The notes below the pieces were generated by a model. That model had not been told where the DNA came from, ran no database searches, and was given only the letters and a program-made list of their open reading frames with translations. A DNA stretch of 39,425 nucleotides, from positions 1-39,425 of the forward strand of contig NZ_CAJYVE010000046.1 of assembly GCF_913777995.1 (NCBI RefSeq), given 5' to 3'. The DNA is from an uncultured Pseudomonas sp. (GTDB lineage Bacteria > Pseudomonadota > Gammaproteobacteria > Pseudomonadales > Pseudomonadaceae). Position numbers and translations under genes: made by a program. Each line of letters starts with the position of its first letter. Positions within the stretch are counted from its first letter, which is position 1. Of the stretch, positions 33,248 to 39,425 are shown piece after piece.

Positions 33248-34840
33248 TCACCCCCGGGCCGCCAGCAGGTGGCGGATCTTCACCGCTACGTCTTTGTCCT
33301 GATAACGCCGCGCCGCCGCTTCCAGTTTCTGGTCGGCGCGGGTCACCCGGTCGTGGTGGCGCAGATGCTCCAGCCACGATTCCTCGAAAAAGTATTCCTT
33401 CCAGCAGCGCGGGTTCTCGCTGTCCTGCATCAGCCCCCAGGAAAACGCCCCGTTGCGTCGCCGCATGCGGCTGACCGCCTGCATGGCCTTATGGAACGCA
33501 GCGGCGTGCTCGGCAGCGATGCAGTACTCCACGGTAATCATCACCGGGCCACGCTCGGCGCTCATCTGTTCGTCGAGCACCGGAGCCGGCCAGTGCAGCG
33601 ACGGCTGCAGGTCGTCCATGTGCGTCACCGGCAACGGAAAGCGCCAGCGCAGCAGCAGGCCCAGCACCAGCACCAGCGCACCACCGCTGAACGCCATGGC
33701 CATCGACCCGTGGCTGGCTACCGCGCCCCAGGCCGCCGCGCCACCCGCAGAACAGCCGAAGAACACCAGGATGTACAGCGACACCGCGCGTGCCCGCACC
33801 CAGGAAGCGACGCTGGTCTGCACTGCCACCTGCAGGCTGCTGAGCACCGCGATCCAGGCCACACCGCTGAGCAGCATCACCGGCGCCAGGCCAGCGATGG
33901 AGCGGATGCCGGCCAGGCCCAACAGCACCACGGCGTACAGCAGGCTGGCCGCCATGACGATGCGGTCCGGGTCGAAGCGTGCGCGCAGGCGCGGCAGCAG
34001 CATCGCGCCGAGAATCGCACCGGCGCCCACGCAACCGAGCAGGATGCCGTAGTCCAGGGCGCTGCCGCCGATTTCGCGGCGCACCAGCAACGGCAGCAGC
34101 GCCATGCCCGACACTGCGCCGACGAAGAACGCGGCGGTGCGCACCAGTACCGCACGCAGCGGCCGCGAGCCATGCGCATAACGCACCCCGGCGCGCATCG
34201 CGCCCAGCCAGCGTTCGGCCGGCAGCACCGAAGGCAACGGTTGGTGGCGCCAGGCGTACAGGGCAATGATCACCGCCAGGAACGACACGCTGTTGAGGGC
34301 GAAGGTCAGCCAGGGGCCGCTGAGGCTGACCAGGACGCCGGCAATCGCCGGGCCGATGGCCCGCGCCACGTTCATCGCCAGGCTCGACAGCGCCACCGCC
34401 GCCGGAACGTCTTCGCGCGGCACGATCTCCGGGGCCAGGGCCGACCAGGCTGGCATCATCAGCGCGCTGCCGATGCCCATGGCGAAGGTCAGCAGCAACA
34501 GCAACGGCACGGTCATCTGCCCGCTCAGGGTCAGCAGGGTGAGCACCAGCGCCACGCCGGCCATCCACAGCTGCACGGCCAGCAAGTAGCGACGCTTGTT
34601 GACGATGTCGGCCAGTGCCCCGGCCGGCAGGGCCAGGAGGAACACCGGCAGCGCCCCGGCGACCTGCACCAGGGCCACCGCCTGCGGGCTGGCCGACAGG
34701 CTGGTCATCAGCCAGCCGGAGCCGACCTCGTGCATCCAGGTGCCGATGTTGGAGGCGATACTGGCCAGCCACAGCCAGAAGAAGACTTTCACCTGCAGGG
34801 GTTTCCAGGGTGAAGCGGTGGCGGTACGGGTCGTAGGCAT
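33248..34840 (-). CDS. MFS transporter with C-terminal monooxygenase-like domain
   Basis: 530 residues from MPTTRTATASPWKP. The first about 410 residues are a major facilitator of the MFS_3/EntS-like type (SNIGTWMHEVGSGWLMTSLSASP near 28, with alternating helices after it; GALADIVNKRRYLLAVQLWMAG is the cytoplasmic A-motif loop). The last about 90 residues (from VMITVEYCIAAEHAAAFHKAMQAV) look like a ferredoxin-like antibiotic-biosynthesis-monooxygenase (ABM) domain, including SWGLMQDSENPRCWKEYFFEESWLEHLRHHDR. This fusion occurs in a subset of the family. Export of a siderophore or drug is plausible; the substrate is unknown. The ribosome site is weak. The frame upstream of 34840 is not supported. 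Confidence 0.85.
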   Translation of the reverse strand: MPTTRTATASPWKPLQVKVFFWLWLASIASNIGTWMHEVGSGWLMTSLSASPQAVALVQVAGALPVFLLALPAGALADIVNKRRYLLAVQLWMAGVALVLTLLTLSGQMTVPLLLLLTFAMGIGSALMMPAWSALAPEIVPREDVPAAVALSSLAMNVARAIGPAIAGVLVSLSGPWLTFALNSVSFLAVIIALYAWRHQPLPSVLPAERWLGAMRAGVRYAHGSRPLRAVLVRTAAFFVGAVSGMALLPLLVRREIGGSALDYGILLGCVGAGAILGAMLLPRLRARFDPDRIVMAASLLYAVVLLGLAGIRSIAGLAPVMLLSGVAWIAVLSSLQVAVQTSVASWVRARAVSLYILVFFGCSAGGAAAWGAVASHGSMAMAFSGGALVLVLGLLLRWRFPLPVTHMDDLQPSLHWPAPVLDEQMSAERGPVMITVEYCIAAEHAAAFHKAMQAVSRMRRRNGAFSWGLMQDSENPRCWKEYFFEESWLEHLRHHDRVTRADQKLEAAARRYQDKDVAVKIRHLLAARG

Positions 34841-35031
34841 GGCGGGCTCGCGGCGCAGCGGCGGGCCGGCAGGGCCCGCGCGGGAAAAAGCTTCACTATC
34901 GCTGCGAAGCCTGCGGCCAGCTTGCATCCATGTGCCCAATCAGCCAGCCGGGGCAGCGCGACACATCCACGCAATCTTTCAAGCGGAGTGGGCGGCATAG
35001 TCAGGCTTGTCCTGTTGCCCGAGTAATTGCC

Positions 35032-35445
35032 ATGTCCCTGCCTTCGCTCAACCCACGAACCGATGCCCAGTTGGTCGGTCTCGGCCTGCTGTTCATGCGG
35101 GTCAGCGCCGCGCTGCTGATGTTCAGCGCCCACGGCCTGCCCAAACTGCTGAACTGGAGCGCCGAACTGCAGCGCATCGAAGACCCGCTGGGCCTGGGCC
35201 CGCATGTCACCCTGCTGGCCGCACTGTTCGCCCAGGTGCTGTGCCCGGCGCTGATCGCACTGGGTATCGCCTGCCGCCTGGCCTGCCTGCCGATTCTGTT
35301 CCTGCTGCTCGTCGCCCTGCTGCTGGTGCATCCGGACTGGACCCTGGAGCAGAGCCAGTTCGGCTGGCTGTTCGTGATTCTCTTCGGCGGCCTGCTGATC
35401 ACCGGGCCGGGGCCGCTGGTGGTGCGCCTGTCACGCCGCAGCTGA
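35032..35445 (+). CDS. DoxX family membrane protein
   Basis: 137 residues, start MSLPSLNPRT (the longer frame from 34930 has no support). Four membrane helices: about 16-36 (LGLLFMRVSAALLMFSAHG), 61-81, 84-102 and 112-132. The pattern RVSAALLMFSAHGLPKLLNW, with Arg in helix 1 and the G-x-x-K turn, is typical of DoxX. Family members are small quinone- or redox-linked membrane proteins of unclear role. It is convergent with the next MFS gene, and the two 3' ends overlap by 15 bp. Confidence 0.85.
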   Translation: MSLPSLNPRTDAQLVGLGLLFMRVSAALLMFSAHGLPKLLNWSAELQRIEDPLGLGPHVTLLAALFAQVLCPALIALGIACRLACLPILFLLLVALLLVHPDWTLEQSQFGWLFVILFGGLLITGPGPLVVRLSRRS

Positions 35446-36627
35446 ATGGCCGTCGCGCATCAGCGCTTCGAGCAGCAGTGCCAGCACCACCGCACCAGCG
35501 GCCACGGCGAACAGCGTGGCGTAATGCCCGCCGCTGGCGCTGAACAGCGCCGAGTAGCCATAGCCGGCCAAGGCCTGGAAGCTGGCAAAGGAGACCGTGG
35601 CGCGTCCCCACAGGGCGCCTTGCTGACGGTGCCCGGCGACCAGTTGATGCACACGGGCCAGGGCCAGCGGCACGATACCGGGCGGGAACGAGCCGATCAG
35701 CAGCGCGGCGACCGCCAGGGCGCGCAGGTCCTGGCAGTAGAGCAGCACGACCAGGGCGGCAAGCTGCACCAGCAATACCCGGCGCACCGCCGGGCGCGCC
35801 CCCAGACGGTCGGACAGCAGCCCGTAGAGCAGTGGCCCGAAGATGGCGCCGACGCCGTACAGCGACCAGATCAGCGCCGCCGCATGATGGCCCGCGCCCA
35901 GGCCCCGGCTCACGTAGTCGACGAGGAACATCATCGGTGCCACCAGCGCGACGGCCATCAAGGCGTACTGGGCGAACACCAGCAGTGCCGCGCTCGACAC
36001 CACTCGCCCGTCGACGGCCTCTGTCTCGACCTGTCGCGCCGGCTCGTCGGGCCAGCCGCTCCAACTGCTCAAGCTCAGCACCAGCGCCACCAGGCCCAGC
36101 CCGAACCAGGTCTGCTGCAAGCCGAGCGACAACAGCCAGGGCACCAGCGAACCGGAAGCGGCGATGCCCACCCCGATGCCGAGGAAGATCGCGCCACTGG
36201 CAAGACCCCGTCGCCCCGGCTCGATGTGCGGCAGGATGGTGCTGGCGGCCAGGACCATGATGGTGCCGCCAGCGATGCCGGAGAGCACCCGCCAGGCGAA
36301 AAACCACAACACCGAGAGCGGCAGCGCACAGGCCAGGAACGCCAGCGCCACCAGCAGCATCATGGCGCGCAGCACCGTCGGGCTCGACCAGCGCGTGGCC
36401 AGCGGCCGGGCCACCAAGGCGCCGATCAGGTAACCGACCAGGTTGGCGGCGCCCAGGTAGACCACCGCCGAGGCGGAAAACCACTGGGCCTCGATCAGCG
36501 CCGGCACCAGCGGCGTGTAGGCGAAACGCGCCAGGCCGATGCCGACCAGGCTGGCACACAGCCCGGCCCACAGCGGCAGCCATGACGCCGCAGGCGATTG
36601 CGCCGGGCAGTTGGAAGGGCAACGCAT
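35431..36627 (-). CDS. YbfB/YjiJ-family MFS transporter
   Basis: 398 residues from MRCPSNCPAQSPAASWLPLW, with AGAGGT upstream. Twelve helices are expected. Family signatures seen: LCASLVGIGLARFAYTPLVPALIEAQWFSASAVVYLGAANLVGYLIGAL at the N-terminus (GLARFAYTPLLP is diagnostic of the YbfB type) and VDYVSRGLGAGHHAAALIWSLYGVGAIFGPLL in the middle. The substrate is unknown. It is divergent from the LysR regulator at 36751, which probably controls it. The C-terminal end overlaps the doxX end by 15 bp. Confidence 0.88.
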   Translation of the reverse strand: MRCPSNCPAQSPAASWLPLWAGLCASLVGIGLARFAYTPLVPALIEAQWFSASAVVYLGAANLVGYLIGALVARPLATRWSSPTVLRAMMLLVALAFLACALPLSVLWFFAWRVLSGIAGGTIMVLAASTILPHIEPGRRGLASGAIFLGIGVGIAASGSLVPWLLSLGLQQTWFGLGLVALVLSLSSWSGWPDEPARQVETEAVDGRVVSSAALLVFAQYALMAVALVAPMMFLVDYVSRGLGAGHHAAALIWSLYGVGAIFGPLLYGLLSDRLGARPAVRRVLLVQLAALVVLLYCQDLRALAVAALLIGSFPPGIVPLALARVHQLVAGHRQQGALWGRATVSFASFQALAGYGYSALFSASGGHYATLFAVAAGAVVLALLLEALMRDGHSAAA

Positions 36628-36718
36628 GATGACCTCTTGTCCGAAGACGACCATTGATGGAATGGGCCGATCATAGCGCTGCGCTTCGATGAGATAATGC
36701 AGCGTTTTTCCACACCCT

Positions 36719-36728
36719 ATTTGCAAAT
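36719..36728. promoter_or_regulatory. candidate LysR operator
   Basis: Perfect palindrome ATTTGCAAAT in the 123-bp gap between the divergent MFS and LysR genes, 22 bp before the LysR start. It is the most AT-rich dyad in the gap; assignment to the LysR protein is inference. Confidence 0.35.
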
Positions 36729-36750
36729 ATGCATCAGGAGAAAACAGCTC

Positions 36751-37620
36751 ATGAACTGGGACGATGCGCGGATTTTTCTGGCCCTGTGCCGTGAGCACAC
36801 CTTGCGCGGTGCGGCCAGGGTGCTGGGCGTCGACCAGGCCACCGTAGGGCGACGCCTCACGTCACTGGAGCGGGCGCTGGGCGCGACCCTGTTCCTGCGC
36901 ATTGCCGGCGGCTACAGCCTGACCCCGGCCGGTGAAGCGGCACAGGACACCGCCCTGGCCATGGAAAACGCGGCCGCCGAGCTGCAGCGGCGCATCCTCG
37001 GCATGGATCAGCGCATGAGCGGGGTGGTGCGGCTTACCACCACCGACTCTCTGGCTATCGACTTCATCATTCCTGCCCTGGCGCGGCTGCACGCGGAGCA
37101 CCCCGGTATCCAGGTGCAATTGCAGACCTCGCCGCAGATGCTCGACCTAACCCGCCGCGAAGCCGACATTGCCGTGCGCACCCTGAAACCGCAGAACCCC
37201 GACCTGGTGGTGCGGCGCCTGGCGCGCTGGCCACGCAGCCTGTTCGCCAGCGCGTCGTACCTGCAGGCGCGCGGAGTCCCGGAGCCGGGCAGCGCCTTCG
37301 CCGGGCACGATCTGGTGGTCTATCAGCCCTACCTGGACAGCGGCCAGCCGGTGACCCTGGGCGGCGAACCGATCACCCACGGGCGTATCGCCATGACCTG
37401 TACCTCGGGATTGATGATTCGCCGTGCGCTGAACGAGGGCATCGGGCTGGGCGAGCTGCCCGCGCCGCTGGCGTGCAGCGCCGGGCTGCAGCCAGTGTGG
37501 CCGCAGCGCGAAGCGCTGGATTACGACGTGTGGCTGGTGACCCACCAGGACCTGCGCCACACGGCGCGGGTCAAGGTGGTCATCGATACGCTGGCAGCGG
37601 CGTTCGCCGATCAGCGCTGA
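36751..37620 (+). CDS. LysR-family transcriptional regulator
   Basis: 289 residues from [20 protein letters not shown], with AGGAG ten bases upstream. The N-terminal winged helix-turn-helix is about 3-62 ([27 protein letters not shown]; the V-D-Q-A-T-V-G-R-R form places it in the ArgP/CatR-distant group that often regulates MFS genes). The effector domain (about 88-285) starts [20 protein letters not shown]. Likely autoregulated and controlling the divergent YbfB-type transporter. Its 3' end overlaps the convergent chemoreceptor gene by 10 bp. Confidence 0.9.
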   Translation: MNWDDARIFLALCREHTLRGAARVLGVDQATVGRRLTSLERALGATLFLRIAGGYSLTPAGEAAQDTALAMENAAAELQRRILGMDQRMSGVVRLTTTDSLAIDFIIPALARLHAEHPGIQVQLQTSPQMLDLTRREADIAVRTLKPQNPDLVVRRLARWPRSLFASASYLQARGVPEPGSAFAGHDLVVYQPYLDSGQPVTLGGEPITHGRIAMTCTSGLMIRRALNEGIGLGELPAPLACSAGLQPVWPQREALDYDVWLVTHQDLRHTARVKVVIDTLAAAFADQR

Positions 37621-39104
37621 AAGGTGCGCCCCAGCCCTTCCAGGCGAGTGGCCAGGGGCGGCAGGCGCTGGCTGCTGCGCGCCAGGGTGCTGACGTTCTG
37701 CGCGGTGTGCTCGGCGATGTCACGCACCACCTGAAGCTGCTGGGCGATGCTCTGGCCCAGGCAGCTGTGTTCGTCGGTGGTGGCGGCGATCAGCCCGCTG
37801 ATCTCGGTGATCGAGCCGATCCCCGCCCCTACCGCCTTGAGCGACTCGACCGCACGATGGCTGTCCTGCACGCAGCGGTCGACGCCCTGACGGCTGTCCT
37901 GCATGGCACTGGCGGCCTGGCGGCTCTCCTGCTGCAGGCTGGCGATGATGCCCTGGATTTCCTGGGTCGACACCGCCGTGCGTCCGGCCAGGCTGCGGAC
38001 CTCGTCGGCCACCACCGCAAAACCGCGGCCCTGCTCTCCGGCGCGGGCGGCTTCGATGGCGGCGTTGAGGGCCAGCAGGTTGGTCTGCTCGGCAATGCTG
38101 CTGATCATCGCCAGCACCGAACCGATCTTCTCCGACTGGCTGGCCAGGGCCTGCACGGTCAGATCGGTCTGGTTGATCGAGTCCGCCAGCTGAAGGATCT
38201 CGCGCTGCGCCCGGTCGACGCTGGTGTGGCACTCGGCGACCTGCTCACGCACGTCACCGGCCTGCTGTACGGCCTTGGCCACCTGCACGGCGATGCCGTC
38301 CATGCCCGCGCCCATGTGCTGCATGCTGTCGTTCATCTTGGTCAGTTCCGACAGTTGTCGGTTGGCACCGTTCTCCAGGCTGGTGCTGGCTTCGGCCAGA
38401 TCGTTGCCCAGCTTGCCCAGTCCACTGGTGTCGCGCACCACGCCTTCGATCATGCCGGTGAGCTGCTGCAGAAAACTGTCGAAGCGTTGCACCAGCGGTA
38501 CGTGCAAACGATTGCGCGACTCGCCGTCGTCGCCGACGGTCAGGCGCGATGTGGTACTCAGCATCTTGTCCAGCAGGTCCTGGCTCTCCATGGCCTCGGC
38601 ATGGTTGTGCCAGGCCAGGTACATGAGGATCACCGTCTCCACCACGACATAGAAGGCATGCAGCATGACGATGCCCCAGCCGCCGCCGTGGTGCATTACA
38701 TACAGCGGGTAACCCGCCAGGTGCAGGGCATGGAACAGCACATGGTGCGTGGCGATGGTCGCGGCACCGACGAGGATCGGCAACCAGTCGCGATACACCG
38801 TAAGCACCGCCATCAGCACGAAGATGCCGAAGTGGACTTCGATCATGCCCTGGGCCTGGTTGATGTGCAGGCCGGCCATGACCATGGCCGCCACCGCACA
38901 ACAGCAGCGCATGATTCTGGTGCCCGGAATGCTCCGATACAGAGCACTGAGCAGCAAGGCCGTGCCCCCGCCGACCAGCAGCGCCTGGCCGAACGTGTCA
39001 TGCCAGAACGCCAGCCCCAGGGAACAGAGGAAGGACAGCCAGATGAGACCGAGCATGATGCGATCGGCCTTGCAGTAATGCTCGTGAAAACGTTGCTCAC
39101 TCAC
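37611..39104 (-). CDS. methyl-accepting chemotaxis protein with six-TM histidine-rich N-terminus
   Basis: 497 residues. The GTG at 39104 is chosen because GGAGG lies nine bases before it; a TTG at 39113 would be almost on the ribosome site. Six membrane helices fill about 16-165, with almost no periplasmic domain and no HAMP visible. Many His residues are in or near helices: about 80, 91, 120, 121, 125, 128, 138, 139 and 149. There are also a Cys triplet at 67-69 and a VYRDWLP loop. The cytoplasmic signalling domain (about 200-497) has the standard tip [26 protein letters not shown] followed by [10 protein letters not shown]. Such membrane-embedded sensors may detect redox, metal or haem state, but this is inference. 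No C-terminal pentapeptide. Confidence 0.88.
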   Translation of the reverse strand: MSEQRFHEHYCKADRIMLGLIWLSFLCSLGLAFWHDTFGQALLVGGGTALLLSALYRSIPGTRIMRCCCAVAAMVMAGLHINQAQGMIEVHFGIFVLMAVLTVYRDWLPILVGAATIATHHVLFHALHLAGYPLYVMHHGGGWGIVMLHAFYVVVETVILMYLAWHNHAEAMESQDLLDKMLSTTSRLTVGDDGESRNRLHVPLVQRFDSFLQQLTGMIEGVVRDTSGLGKLGNDLAEASTSLENGANRQLSELTKMNDSMQHMGAGMDGIAVQVAKAVQQAGDVREQVAECHTSVDRAQREILQLADSINQTDLTVQALASQSEKIGSVLAMISSIAEQTNLLALNAAIEAARAGEQGRGFAVVADEVRSLAGRTAVSTQEIQGIIASLQQESRQAASAMQDSRQGVDRCVQDSHRAVESLKAVGAGIGSITEISGLIAATTDEHSCLGQSIAQQLQVVRDIAEHTAQNVSTLARSSQRLPPLATRLEGLGRTFQR

Positions 39105-39394
39105 TATCGACAACCTCCAGACCGCTTGGCTGAGTGCGGGCTGCGGCCCGCGAGAGTCGTACTAGCAAAAGACTGACCAATCCATTTGCAGAGCAATGCT
39201 GGCACTTCAGCATCGTATGGATAGCAAGCCGTTTTTTACCAGCTAATAGTCATGAATTCGTTAATTGTCTCTTTAAGGTTGACAGTAAAACGCCTTTCAG
39301 CCGATTTATCACGCCAGGGTAAATCCTTAATCTGTGCCCAAGTTGAACGACACGCCTTACCCCACAAAACTTCTCAGATTAAGGAAACGACACC
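39105..39394. other. AT-rich intergenic region, no gene
   Basis: 290 bp. Near the chemoreceptor there is a small hairpin GCGGGC/GCCCGC (39136-39151). The rest is unusually AT-rich and contains a TTGACA hexamer near 39280 without a good -10 at 17 bp. It is probably the promoter region of the hydrolase gene that begins at 39395. Confidence 0.5.
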
Positions 39395-39425
39395 ATGACC
39401 AACTTCACCTACAACCGCCTGAACA
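39395..39425 (+). CDS. 5' end of a probable YcaC-type isochorismatase-family hydrolase (cut by window)
   Basis: AAGGA nine bases before an ATG opens a frame reading MTNFTYNRLN to the window end. This start closely resembles the N-terminus of YcaC-family hydrolases in Pseudomonas (MT-F-YNRL). Only ten codons are visible, so the assignment is tentative. Confidence 0.5.
   Translation, partial: MTNFTYNRLN

Overview
The window looks like about 39 kb of chromosome from a high-GC Pseudomonas, most likely of the P. putida group. The evidence is the GC-rich coding style, REP elements of the Pseudomonas kind (GGCTTCAGCCGCGAA and GGGAGCGAGCTTGCTCGCGAA types), and a gene order (ilvA, rpiA, serA, sulfate transport, oscA, GGDEF-EAL, desA, gabT-gabD) that I recall as conserved core synteny in this genus. 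No phage, IS element, CRISPR or rRNA was seen.

Left part (1-11.9 kb): a partial ilvA is divergent from rpiA. Two tandem SdiA-regulated/YjiK-like membrane-anchored proteins follow, then a D-2-hydroxyglutarate dehydrogenase plus FAH-family operon divergent from serA. The pairing makes metabolic sense, because SerA makes D-2-hydroxyglutarate as a by-product that the FAD dehydrogenase removes. Next is the sulfate/thiosulfate operon oscA-sbp-cysT-cysW-cysA, read on the minus strand from an AT-rich promoter region with a 9-bp dyad.

Middle (12-21.5 kb): a block related to cyclic-di-GMP and membranes holds a PAS-GGDEF-EAL protein divergent from the fatty-acid desaturase desA, a PAS-GGDEF diguanylate cyclase, and an HDOD protein whose receiver domain has lost its phospho-acceptor aspartate. 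It is followed by gabD-gabT (davD-davT type, 5-aminovalerate/GABA catabolism) and tRNA-Arg(CCG).

Accessory part (21.5-31 kb): beside the tRNA lie a RebB-type R-body protein gene overlapped by a small unknown gene, then a visibly less GC-rich patch with one unrecognised 150-aa gene. Next is a low-oxygen respiration locus on the minus strand, cydD-cydC-cydA-cydB-cydX-ldhA. Upstream of cydD is an ANR/FNR-like box centred about 41.5 bp before the start site predicted by a -10-like hexamer. The box sits inside a perfect 9-bp inverted repeat.

Right part (31-39.4 kb): a NIT-domain chemoreceptor, a mosaic REP cluster, an MFS transporter with a C-terminal monooxygenase-like extension, a DoxX protein, a YbfB-type MFS transporter divergent from a LysR regulator, an unusual six-TM histidine-rich chemoreceptor, and the first codons of a probable YcaC-type hydrolase cut by the window end.

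I see no single unmistakable new system. The best candidates for a second look are the RebB pair plus neighbouring low-GC gene beside the tRNA, the phospho-dead HDOD regulator, the His-rich chemoreceptor and the ANR-box-in-palindrome promoter.
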